Shown in pieces: positions 48,701 to 59,802 of a DNA stretch of 64,000 nt. Location: assembly GCF_029784155.1 (NCBI RefSeq), contig NC_073692.1, forward strand, positions 422,902,305-422,966,304, in the 5' to 3' direction. The translations under genes and the position numbers were made by a program. Numbering within the stretch: the stretch's first letter is position 1; each line of letters starts with the position of its first letter. Source of the stretch: Uranotaenia lowii (Eukaryota > Arthropoda > Insecta > Diptera > Culicidae). A model generated the notes under the pieces. The model made no database searches. It was not told the DNA's origin and was given only the letters and a program-made list of their open reading frames with translations.

Positions 48701-50866
48701 ATACCTGTCTTATTTGAAGATTTTATATGTTCCCGATTTATTGATACATAATCTACAACAAAATCAATTTTATAACTGTGGTGAGCTTGCCAGTTGTTAA
48801 ATGTGCGAATTAAAAGTGTAAGCCAGTAAATGTTATCTGAACCTGTTGTGGACATTTTTTCTGTTTATTCTCTCTTCCTACTTCCACTTTTCGACCGCAC
48901 CATTGCTTCTTAGCTGTCACATCCTAGCGAATTATGGCGCTGTTTATGATTATGATGATTGTTATTGTTGTCACAACAAATTGGTGGTGGCTTCCACAAA
49001 CTGGCAACTGGCGCTCACTCTTTGATTATTTTTATTTTGCGCTCCCCCTTCGTTGTCCCATTCATTCTCTGGCCACGAATGGACATCAACATCAACTGGT
49101 GGGATTGAGCACTGGAGGTGAACCGTAAAATGACAATTCACTGATGCGAAAAGCCAATACAAAAGGAGTTGGACACAGGGTAGATGTCGATTTATTCCAG
49201 AAGGACAGGTTAGAGGATCGGGTTTTCAGTCAGGACAGTGTCAATAATTGCGAACGATTGGATTTGTATCTCAGATTTGATTTTTTGGAATTTGTTTCAT
49301 GACAGAAATTTCAAACATTCAAATGAGATCAAGAATTTTGATCTGGGAAGATCTCTTTATTCTTAACAAGCTTTTTACAAGACATAACGACAAGATGGTG
49401 CGCATTCCATACATCAAGTGGAAAGTAAGATATTCCGTCGGAAATTGTTCACGTACCCGACAACGAGCGTATAAATCTTGAAACAATAACGCCTCCAATC
49501 GAATCTGCATAAACACTCGGAAACGCAAACAGTGAAGAATCATTTTCCATCATCCTCGAAAATTGAGGCTCGTCATCCAATCAATCTGTTTTTACCGCCC
49601 GTGTCTTTCGGCGAACCATCATCATTGCCTTGCCCTTCCTTGGGAATCTGGTTGGAGCCATTTGGGGTTGTTATTTTTCTTCAATTTCATCAATCCCACA
49701 AGATGGTGCCCCGCTCTTTCGAAAATGCCATATTACGCAATTTCCACTCGAGAGGATCCATCTCTAGGCCTGTTTTCTTTTGGCATTTCCACAAAATTCA
49801 CCAAAGGCTATGCTCCTCTTTAGTGAAGTTGCTGTGGGATGAGAGCTCGGTGATGTAAAATGTAACATACACCTCGAAGCTGCTGCTGCCAATGCCGATC
49901 TATCGCTTATCTAGCCTTGAAGTTCAAACAAAAGGATAACACAAATTTGAATCACACGACGAAGCACTTTTGCACTCGTGTATAATGCCGCCTGGTGGCA
50001 GGGATGCCAGTTTGATATAATGTGGCCCTCATATGACGAAGTTTCATACAGGTTACTTGCAAGCTTATTCAGACTCAGAAAGCTTGAATGGACCATTAAT
50101 TGCAATTAATGGTAATTCTGGTAGCCGGAGTAGTGACAATAATGTCTTTTTACTAAAAAAAAATTGTATCTCTGATAAACACAGAACATGATTTTTTTTT
50201 ATTCCCGAAACTTGCATCACTGCCGCAAGAGCAGGATTCTCTACGTGCTTTCGCATTTTTCTTACAATCTTCCCACCCACACCGAAGCCGAACAACGACG
50301 GTCGGACGGTTTATTAGATACGGCAGCCTTCCGCGTGTCTCCGCTGTCTCATAAATTCCTCTCGGTGACTGGGAGCACGCGTCCTCCTGTTGCCAATATC
50401 CGTCTAGCTTGGTTCACTGGTTGCTTGGCTTGTTCCAACGCTGATACGCCCTTCCTGCGCCTGCCGCCAGCAACAAAAACACACCCGAAACCACTTTACA
50501 CATCGTATTAACATAAATGATTCATAATTTAATATAAGCGCCCGGGCCGCCGAATGTGTGCTACGCGACCGAGCCTGCTTTCGGCACCTTCATTTTGCGG
50601 AAGGCTAGCGGTTCATCACGTTCCGGAAATCCAAAACGGGAGAGAGGAGGGAAAGGTTGTTGGCCAAAAAAGCACCAACACCGGTGCCAAGGTTATTTAG
50701 TTGCAACTTTCCCGGTTAACAAAATTCGTTGCTTATCTCATTGCACACGCATAATGAAGAGCAACAAAAACACGAATTCATTAAATCACTGAATCAGCTA
50801 AGCACATCACAGGAATCGCTTTGCTGGGTTTGAAGTTTTTCAGCTTAGCAAATTTTCCCTTTTTAA
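48701..50866. other. Intergenic DNA with balanced-composition blocks
   Basis: No gene recognised. 48880-49860 and 50215-50830 are clearly less AT-rich than their surroundings. The second includes homeodomain-like ATTA/TAAT sites near 50505-50540. They could be regulatory DNA or decayed repeats. Open frames (up to about 108 codons) show no domain. Confidence 0.4.
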
Positions 50867-51622
50867 GGGGGGGGGGGGGGGGGGGGGGTAGGGTCTAACA
50901 CTTTCAAAAAATCGATTTTTAATTTTTTTTTTATTTTCTTATTGTAAAACATTTCAAGAATGTTGTATCAAATTTTCAAGTCAATTGAAGCAAAACTGTA
51001 GAAATTATAGGCCTTTGTCTCCTCCTATCTAATACTGCAAGAAAGCAAGAGCAGAAACTTCAAACGCGTTTTTCTCGAAAGCACATTTCTTAAGTCCGTG
51101 GACATCGTCATTTGAAAACTACTTATCCGATTCTTTTCAAATTTGGAACATATTTTCTACATATAAAATACCAGACCCCAACGTTTTTCTTTTTTTTTTG
51201 TTTTACTTTGGGGAGATTTTACAGATTAAAAACTGCCGGATTTTTTCTTGAAAAATCGTAGTTTTTACTTCAAACAGCCACAAAAATTTCATAACATTTT
51301 TTTAAGTTAAATAAAAACGTTGGGGTCCAGAAAAACATCTATTAAAAATATTTTGCTCTGATTTTTTGACTTCAGATGATTCTGTGCTGAGATACAGTGT
51401 CCACCGCAAATCCTGTTTTCTAAAAGGCATCCTCGAAAGTGCTCCGTCACCGGCTCATTTTTCAATATTTTTCTACGAAAAAAATACTAAATGTTCTTTT
51501 AACAATGCTTTGTATAATGCAAAAAATTTGAATACATTTGTTTGAACGATAGCTCTAGAAAAAAATCGTGAAAATGGTGTTTTTTTTACCCGTTAGAAAC
51601 TATCCCCCCCCCCCCCCCCCCC
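50867..51622. mobile_element. Fold-back element bounded by G22 and C19 runs
   Basis: Starts with 22 Gs (50867-50888) and ends with 19 Cs (51604-51622). The halves are diverged inverted copies. Next to the runs, GGGTCTAACACTTTC faces the reverse complement of GTTAGAAAC. Near the centre, GACCCCAACGTTTTT (about 51175-51189) faces AAAAACGTTGGGGTC (about 51314-51328). Flanks TTAA and TAAA could be a worn 4-bp duplication. No coding potential. The superfamily is unknown. Confidence 0.65.
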
Positions 51623-51841
51623 TAAAGTTTTTATATTTCAAACAATAATGTACTGTAAATAAACCACTATTATTACAAATAAGGACCTTCAGATTTCTAG
51701 GATGTTCCAACAGAAGGCCGTATGACAATTTTGAGCTCATTTGCTTAACTTTGTTCTAGAGAAGGTGACTTATAAGTCCCTCTATCTTCAATGATTGAAG
51801 ACTGATTGCTCCATAAATTCAATCAAAATGTTCTTTTAATG
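51623..51841. other. Short AT-rich spacer
   Basis: Nothing recognised. Confidence 0.5.
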
Positions 51842-51892
51842 TAAGGTTGTCAGATTCTTTCTAGTACGTCTCTGGGTCTGGAAATAAAAAAA
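51842..51892 (+). mobile_element. CCGGGCA-rich MITE, left-end fragment
   Basis: TAAGGTTGTCAGATTCTTTC matches the family's left terminal repeat. The match stops where the fold-back repeat begins, so the fold-back sequence is probably inserted in, or captured by, this element. Confidence 0.5.
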
Positions 51893-52514
51893 TTTCAACT
51901 TGCGACCTGACGAACTCACGTCTAGCGAAGTCAAACCCTTTCACTTGACCGGTTGAAAATTGAAATCGAAGCTTAATTAATTTCTACCGCTGCTAACACT
52001 AGTAGCTTGTACTAGCGAACTCACGACACTATTTTTCGTCAACTACAAGTCAATCCCTTTCACTAGAGGGGTCGCAAGTCTTAATCGGAGCTAAACTGAT
52101 TTCTCGCGGTACTTGTGCCATTAATCATCACTAATTTGTTTTAACTATTACTTTTAGTTACCAGAACCCTCAAACATTGATTTTAATAATCATCTCGACG
52201 AGTGCTTTCTTCAGACGTTTCGTCCGAGATTTTCAAAATGTACCTAAATATTTAACTATTTCAGCTAGCCTATTCTGCTGATGTAATAATCGATTCAGTC
52301 GGTTTACTTCAGTGTGAGCATTTTGAAAATTTTTCATCTGTTGGTGGACTGTCGGAGAAAAAATAATGTATAGCGAGTTATCTTGATCGTCAACGGCAAT
52401 AGATGAGGAGTCATCGCTTTCTTATATTTATCGCCAAGTGTAACACAAGGGATAAATGAGTGATCGGTATCAGATCAGTTCGATTTGCTTCTCTGCTCTC
52501 TGGGCCGGACTATT
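51893..52514. repeat. Fold-back repeat, copy 1 (one arm plus core)
   Basis: Carries the reverse-orientation arm (GTCAAACCCTTTCACTTGAC, ACTAGTAGCTTGTACTAGC) and a core ending GGGCCGGACTATT. It aligns with 56693-57127, which lacks about 190 bp present here. It does not have the forward tandem arm seen in the second copy. Confidence 0.8.
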
Positions 52515-53289
52515 AGGATATATTGACAGTTTTACACCAACATCACCTTAGCAGGAGGCCTCAGCCCTAACCTCAAACCATGGGAGAACAGAATGAATTT
52601 TTGAGAAGGGCGCACGATAAACGCGATTTTGCGGTACTAACATCGACAAATTCGCCCTGTGGAAAAGCGACACACAGATGCTCGTGTTTTGATTTTTTTG
52701 GGTGTTCAGGGCTGCCAAGTGCATTGATATTTGGAAAATGAATATATTTTTTTGATTGCATTTTTATTGAAAAACTTTTTCATGAGTACTGAAAATTTGC
52801 AACTATCTCGTAGATTTCCATTAGAATATGAAATTAAACGCTCTATTTATCTGAACGCACATTTAAACGATGTAGCGAATTATGAGGAAATATTACAAAT
52901 AATCAGAGCATGCAGGCTATTATTTTCATAGTCAACATAGACGTGGCTTTCATTAATTTACTTTTGTTTTGTAACAGTGAATGATTTTGCATTCGTTTAG
53001 AAGTTAGAAACAACTCTTTTTAATATACTTAGAAGTACATGAAAAAAATTTCAGGTGTTTTAAATTCACCATGAAAATTCATTAGCGAAAGATGGCTTAT
53101 CTTCATCTATTTAGAGACGCCCCGTAAAGAATTCAAATGTTTAGCTGTTGATTGTTAAAAAATTTAATCAATTCAGAAATATTATAATTAGTTTAAAACA
53201 AACAAATACTGATTTTAGTAACACACCTAGCATCACTGGTGAGGCCGTCAGCTCATCAAAGTTTGAGGTTATGGCTGAGGCCAATACTA
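52515..53289. other. AT-rich spacer
   Basis: No gene recognised; the longest frame is 66 codons. Confidence 0.5.
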
Positions 53290-54029
53290 TCGCCCGTATA
53301 TACCCTTATTTATCCAAAAACCTAGCAAAATCCAGGCATTTAATTTTAAAATTTTCAACCCAAAATCTGAGCAATATACGGGCAAATTTGATCAAAGCCC
53401 ATGAATTACTCACCAAAAATCAAGAGGATGAACACTTTAAAACAACATTTTTAATCGAAATATAACAGCAGATATTTTTTTTTATTATTTGATTCCAGGA
53501 AACCGTTTTTGATTATTTCGAATAAAGAGTTTTTTGCTTGATTTTGCAAATAACGTGGATAAATTCCGTTGAAAAGGGCTTGTAATATAGCTCAGTTGGC
53601 AAGTCAGTTGCTTTCTGAGCCGATGTCCGTGAGTTCGATCACAGTTGTACCAGATAAGTTTTTCAATGACTTGATGACAAACAAAAAAAAGTGGATAAAT
53701 TCCTGCAAAATCCGGGCTTTTTCTACAAGATTTTTTTTTTTAAACACATCCTTTTTTTATTCGAAACATCATTCCTTTTTTATTATTTTATTTTTTTTTT
53801 TATTTTTTTATTTCTGCTTTTTTCTTTAGGGAAAAGCCAGTTGAAGTTAAGTTACATTGAAACCTATTCTTCAATTGGCATAAAAACCCTTCAAATCAGT
53901 TTTACAATCATTTTACAATGGTTTTTCAGTTAGGCAGAGATCCGGGCAATCGGGCCAGACCAATTTTTCCAAATTTTGTATCAAAAATCCTGGCAAGTCC
54001 GACAAAAAACGGGCAACCTGTCAAGCTTA
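53290..54029 (+). mobile_element. CCGGGCA-rich MITE, copy 6, split by a SINE
   Basis: The left end is truncated or rearranged. The interior is recognisable (AACCTAGCAAAATCCAGGC, ATACGGGCAAATTTGATC). After the SINE it resumes with TGCAAAATCCGGGC, ATCCGGGCAATCGGGCCAGA and the right end CAACCTGTCAAGCTTA. Confidence 0.7.
53568..53690 (+). mobile_element. tRNA-derived SINE, copy 2, with 13-bp target duplication
   Basis: A good A box (TAGCTCAGTTGGCAAG), a B box (GAGTTCGATCA), a shortened body (ACAGTTGTACCAGATAAG) and a short A-rich tail. A perfect 13-bp duplication GTGGATAAATTCC flanks it (53555-53567 and 53691-53703), proof of insertion by target-primed reverse transcription. Same family as the element at 28755, with an internal deletion. 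Inserted in a CCGGGCA-rich MITE. Confidence 0.93.
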
Positions 54030-54132
54030 GTTTAATGAGTCCAGAGAAATTTTCCGGAGACACACGTTTCGATGAGCAACCAACAAAAGTTAACAAATGA
54101 TGCTAAAATAAGGTATGTAAAGTTTAGGATCG

Positions 54133-56120
54133 AATTATAATGTAATGAATTTGCGGCTTTATCGGTGAGGGTTAAAGAGTTGAAATGAAAGACGGATAGA
54201 AGATCAGAAGAAAATTCTAAGGTGGTGAAAAGAGCGAAGAGCATTTGAAATAGAAGCTTGACCACATGCTAAATTCATTGTCCCGCATCAATTAACTGTA
54301 TTGAAGAAGTAGTACCCAATAGAGAAGGCACTACATTTTTCAATACAGTTAATTATGGATGGTTCGACCGCCATGTGAGTGTGCACATGTGCCGAACGGA
54401 CAAAAAATTTAGCATGTGGTTGCTCTGTTAAGTCTTCTATTGTGTGATATCGTTCCATCGATGGCTAGGTAGATTTCTTATTTTCGTTTTGTGCGGATGT
54501 TCCAACTGGATTGAGTTGTCGCATACGGTCAACGGTCATAAATCTTGGCCTAACTATTTTCGATTATCGGAACGATGTTTTGTAATTATTTTTTTTTTTT
54601 TTATAGCCGAATTATTTTTATTACTTTAAGAGGAGAAATCACCGTGAATTTGTTTTTATGAAATGAATTTGCGGCTTTATCGGTGAGGGTTAAAGAGTTG
54701 AAATGAAAGACGGATAGAAGATCAGAAGAAAATTCTAAGGTGGTGAAAAGAGCGAAGAGCATTTGAAATAGAAGCTTGACCACATGCTAAATTCTTTGTC
54801 CCGCATCAATTAACTGTATTGAAGAAGTAGTACCCAATAGAGAAGGCACTACATTTTTCGATACAGCAGTGATGGTAAATTTCGCCCGTCACGCTTGACC
54901 CGATTAGTTTTGTTTCATCAAACGACTGGCACTGTTCTCAATTGACGGAGCCTCACTACTCGCATGACGGACAAAGCACGACAACAATCAACATTTCTCC
55001 ATCATCGACTGGCGAAGCTCCTACACATGGTCAAAATTTCTCCTGAGAGTGACTGGCAAATCTCTTCACACTTCGATCGGCTGCTGACGGCAGGTACAAC
55101 TAATTGAACGACTTGCTGGCAGAGAGCAACAATAACAATAAAAAACTGAAAACGAGCTTGCTGGCAGGAGCAACAATAATAATAAATGCTTTTCTTGTTC
55201 CTCTTCGGTCGTCTTTGGCTTGCTGGCAGGAGCAACAATAATAATAAATGCGATTGCTTGACTAGGTTATTATTTTAGCTTCAAATGAATGGGGAATGAA
55301 TGACTGGCAAACGAAGTGAATGGTCGTTAAGGAACAGTCAATTGAGTTTGACGTACCAAGAGGCTTCACAGTCACAGCTTCACGCCTCATGACGATGATA
55401 TTTGCCAAGCCTGCGATACAGTTAATTATGGATGGTTCGACCGCCATGCGAGTGTGCACATGTGCCGAACGGACAAAAAATTTAGCATGTGGTTGCTCTG
55501 TTAAGTCTTCTATTGTGCGATATCGTTCCATCGATGGCTAGGTAGATTTCTTAGTTTCGTTTTGTGCGGATGTTCCAACTGGATTGAGTTGTCGCATACG
55601 GTCAACGGTCAGAAATCTTGGCCTAACTATTTTCGATTATCGGAATGATGTTTTGTAATTATTTTTTTTTTTATAGCCGAATTATTTTTATTATTTTAAG
55701 AGGAGAAATCACCCTGAATTTGTTTTTATGAAATGAATTTGCGGCTTTATCGGTGAGGAACATCCGCACAAAACGAAAATAAGAAATCTACCTAGCCATC
55801 GATGGAACGATATCACACAATAGAAGACTTAACAGAGCAACCACATGCTAAATTTTTTGTCCGTTCGGCACATGTGCACACTCACATGGCGGTCGAACCA
55901 TCCATAATTAACTGTATCGAAAAATGTAGTGCCTTCTCTATTGGGTACTACTTCTTCAATACAGTTATTTGATGCGGGACAAAGAATTTAGCATGTGGTC
56001 AAGCTTCTATTTCAAATGCTCTTCGCTCTTTTCACCACCTTAGAATTTTCTTCTGATCTTCTATCCGTCTTTCATTTCAACTCTTTAACCCTCACCGATA
56101 AAGCCGCAAATTCATTTCAT
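54133..56120. repeat. Composite of direct and inverted palindromic modules
   Basis: Module A (about 207 bp, from GAATTTGCGGCTTTATCGG to ATACAG) and module B (about 315 bp, from TTAATTATGGATGGTTCGAC to GAATTTGTTTTTAT) are arranged A, B, A, [insertion], B plus the first 25 bp of A, then inverted partial B and inverted A. A and B are themselves partly reverse complements (ACCACATGCTAAATT in A, AATTTAGCATGTGGT in B), so one A-B unit is an imperfect palindrome. Copies are nearly identical, which implies recent duplication. Confidence 0.88.
54867..55413. mobile_element. hAT-like non-autonomous element inside the module array
   Basis: A 547-bp element flanked by a perfect 8-bp duplication CGATACAG (54859-54866 and 55414-55421). 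Ends CAGTGATGGTAAATTT and ATATTTGCCAAGCCTG are inverted with 11 of 16 matches and begin with CAG, as many hAT elements do. The interior has repeated ACTGGCAA-type motifs and three copies of a unit of up to about 34 bp containing CTTGCTGGCAG and AGCAACAATAA (about 55119-55252). No transposase. Confidence 0.85.
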
Positions 56121-56235
56121 AAAAAGTTAAGGATAAGTTTTCTTTTCCTCGCAAGTAGTAACAAGAGAAGGTTGGTCACTTTTTTGCATTCAGATTTGTT
56201 AGTTTAATTCAAAAGATGGTTTCGTTTATTTAACT

Positions 56236-57127
56236 TCCGATTGCAACTTGCTAGACGGGTCTAGTGAAAGGTTTTGCTTAAATGTGACAAAATTAGTGTT
56301 AGAAGATTGCTAGTAGAAGTTACTAATGCTAGAATCGCGAGAAATTAGTTTAGCTTCGATTTCAACTTGCGACCCTTCTAGTGAAAGGGTTTGACTTGTA
56401 GCTGATGGAAAATAGTCTCGCGAGATCACTAGTACAAGCTACTAATGTTAGTACCGCGAGAAATTAGTTTACCTCCGATTTCAACTTGCGACCCCTCTAG
56501 TGAAAGGGTTTGACTTGCAAGTGACGCAAAATACGCTACTAGTGTTAGTACCGCGAGAAATCAGGTTAGCTCCGATTTCCACTTTCGACCGGTCATGTGG
56601 AAGGGTTTGACTTGTAGGTGACGAAAACTAGTGTCGTGAGTCCACTAGTACAAACTACTAGAGTCACAACCGACAGAAATTAGGTAAGCCCGATTTCAAC
56701 TTGCGACCTGACGAACTCACGTCTTGCGAAGTCAAACCCTTTCACTTGACCGGTCGAAAGTTGAAATCGAAGCTTAATTAATTTCTACCGCTGCTAACAC
56801 TAGTAGCTTGTACTAGCAAACTCACGACACTATTTTTCGTCAACTACAAGTCAAACCCTTTCACTAGAGGGGTCGCAAGTCTTAATCAGAGCTAAATTAA
56901 TCGATTCAGTCGGTTTACTTCAGTGTGAGCATTTTGAATTTTTTTTTCATCTGTTGGTGGACTGTCGGAGAAAAAATAATGTGTGGCGAGTTATCTTGAT
57001 CTTCAACGGAAACAGATAAAGAGTAATCGCTTTCTTATATTTTTCGCTAAGTGTAACACAAGGGATAAATCAGTTATCGGTATCAGATCAGTTCGAATTG
57101 CTTCCCTGCTCTCTGGGCCGGACTATT
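56236..57127. repeat. Fold-back repeat with tandem arms, copy 2
   Basis: The forward arm (56236-56700) is four to five tandem units of about 97-119 bp, each with CAACTTGCGACC, CTAGTGAAAGGGTTTGACTT and ACCGCGAGAAATTAG. The reverse arm (about 56735-56900) is the same unit in opposite orientation, followed by a core ending GGGCCGGACTATT. This is the organisation of a fold-back transposon with minisatellite-like ends. Confidence 0.82.
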
Positions 57128-58949
57128 TTATCCAAAAACCTAGCAAAATCCAGGCAAAATCATAAAATTTTTGAAAACATGTAAAAATTATAAATGAAAA
57201 TTATGCACCTTTATGACTAAATTTTAAAACATTTCTTAGCATTCAAAAATAAAGGATTTTATCAACTTTTTCCAAGACCCCAAGTAGTTTTGATATCTAC
57301 GAAAAAAGTTATAAAACATTTCAATTTGTTTACCTTTCTCAATTCTGAGAAATAATATATTTTAAACGATTTTTTAACCCCTCGAAGCTGTTCGCAAAAT
57401 ATCCGTTTCGGGAAAATTGGACCTGTTGTTAATATATTGTTGGCGTCCATACGGTCGCAAATGTTCACTGATTTTGAAAATGTTAGAGTAATAGTGTAGT
57501 GAATTTATATTAATTTTTTAACATTTTGAAATAAAGTAGAAATATTTTACCAAGTTATCTTAATTTGTGTACGAATGTGAAAAGACGCGAAATTTTTTTT
57601 TTGAATAATTCATAGTTTTAAGCATTTATGTTTTTTTTTAATCTTCGGAATTGCCAAGAATAATTTTATTCGGCGATGTATAAATATGATGAGGTCTGAT
57701 GAAAATTTTTACCGCCATAACGAATTTTCTGGTACGAAAAATCTTCTGTGAAAAAAATATTATCCAATTATGGCTTTGCTTAGCTGTGTCTTATATTTCA
57801 AAAAACACACTTTTCGACTCAAATAATTGTATTTTTCCACAAATTCGAATATCATCCTAATAGAACATATTTGTTCTCTAAAAAATCTCAGTTCTTCAGT
57901 ACATTGGAATGATGATTAAGATTAATGTCCGTTTTGGGTCAGATTGATCCGAACAGCTTTGGAAGGTTTTGCAGACCTTAAAAATTTTGTTTTATAAAAT
58001 ACTTTTTTCAAACTTTCTTCAATTATGTCAGAAATATTTTTATTCAAAATTTTTAAAAAATGTAGAATTTTACTTTTAAAGATTATACATAAATATCAAT
58101 TCCATCATCATCATTACCAGATTTTTTTTTTCCTTAATTGTATTAAGTCAGTAATTTTTTTTTTCATGTAGAATAGCCAAACATTAGTTATCAATGAGAT
58201 TGACCAAGCTCAAAACTGATTCATTTTAAATTTTATTTAATTATTCAATCTGACGATTCCAGTTTAATACTCAAAATTCTACCAAATCAATCGTTAAATC
58301 ATAGCCAACAAAAACATATCATTTTCACCTTCATGTTATATTGTAATTCATAAGGAGTTTATTCGACCTTATCGGTAAAAGTTTTATTTGATTATACTGA
58401 ATATTTCCAGATTATGGAAATTACAGGCGAATAAAAATTTAGGAGAATTAAATAGATAAAGAAATGAGCGAGTGGAATTTGATTGGAAGCATTTTAATAA
58501 AATTGTCATCATGAACGCATTTTCATTTTCGCAATGTTTAAATATTTTGACTTAAATAATATAACCTGAACCAAGAGGGTTAATAAATAGATTTAACATT
58601 TATATTTGATTTTACAACGATTTTGTTAAGGAAATAGAAAAAAATATGTTTTCAGTTCATACAAAATGACCATTTTCATTAGGCGACCGGGCTTACCCCC
58701 AGTTCCCTTACATACATATTTGGATTTCATTCTCAACATCATCTCATCATATCTCATCTCAATCAATGCTTTTAACAATTCTGGGTATGCTAAAACTATT
58801 TTTTTCCAGATAATTTGATCTTTATAACATAAATAAATCAGTTTTTATAACCTTTATTATGAAATTTGGCTGAAAAAATGAAATGTCATAATATGTCTGT
58901 TTAGAGTTGTTCATATTTAGGAACAATTAGATTTCAACAATATAATATA
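57128..58949. other. AT-rich intergenic DNA
   Basis: 57128-57160 is a short piece of the CCGGGCA-rich MITE interior (TATCCAAAAACCTAGCAAAA). The rest is AT-rich with no gene recognised. Confidence 0.5.
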
Positions 58950-59802
58950 CATGGGAGAGTGTGGAATCATGGGCCACTTTTTATCTTTTTTCCATAACTT
59001 TTTTATTATAAAAGATTAAATGAAAATAAAAAATGGTATCGTTTTTAAGGTATCCTTTTTTTTTTTTAATTTTTCATAAAATATTAACCCTTAGCTCTGA
59101 CTGTTTTAAAAAGCAATATTTTTTGGACTTTGAAAAATGGTGGGGAATCGTGGGCCACTAAATCCAAGTTGACCAAATAACATGTAAAGTTTGTGAGTTG
59201 ACCCAAAACTGTTAATTCAAAATTCAAATCGTTATTTTAAAGCAATTTCAGATGATGAAATAAAAAAGAGAGTTGTGAATGATCGAATAGATTCAAAAAA
59301 CTGGCTCGGAACGTTTTGGCAACATATTTTTCATAACTCTTCATTTGGCATAAGAAAACTTTACAGATAGAAAACACGTATTTTTTAAGCTCTGAATGTG
59401 TAATAAAAACGTAAAAATATAGGTGGTCCAAGATTTGTGGCCCACGATTCCCCAGTAGCTATGATTTGCAAATTGTTTGCGTTTATGTGACTTATTGATG
59501 TTTAATCAAAAATTCATTTCCCACGTGAAAGAACATGACAAAACTAGGATCATAAGCGTATGAGCATATTTTTTCTTATGAACTTCAGGTTCCCCATCGA
59601 TGCAATTAGCGGGTGCTTGTTTAATTTTGTAGGTTATATTTTTTTTACTTTTTTAAGCATGATAAATAAAAGAAACATATTATGCGTTTTTAAGTCAACA
59701 ACATATTGAAAAATAAACTTACACAAAGCGATGACGATGACAGTTTGATTGAGATTTTTATCTCACGTTACCCCATGGCCCACGTTACCTCACTCTTTCC
59801 TG
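58950..59802. mobile_element. TA-flanked mariner-like non-autonomous element
   Basis: 853 bp between TA dinucleotides (58948-58949 and 59803-59804). Ends CATGGGAGAGTG and CACTCTTTCCTG are inverted with 2 mismatches in 12. The terminal motif recurs inside as a perfect inverted pair GGGGAATCGTGGGCCAC (59142-59158) and GTGGCCCACGATTCCCC (59437-59453). No transposase frame. Assignment to Tc1/mariner rests on the TA duplication and end style. Confidence 0.7.

Noticed and set aside
53577..53640. Functional tRNA gene
   Set aside because: A and B boxes are present, but there is no paired acceptor stem. A 13-bp duplication and an A-rich tail show it is a SINE.
54032..56207. Repeated frame beginning MVKLLFQMLFALF, seen three times
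   Set aside because: It begins at GTG, follows the copies of repeat module A, and ends differently each time; a by-product of the repeat.
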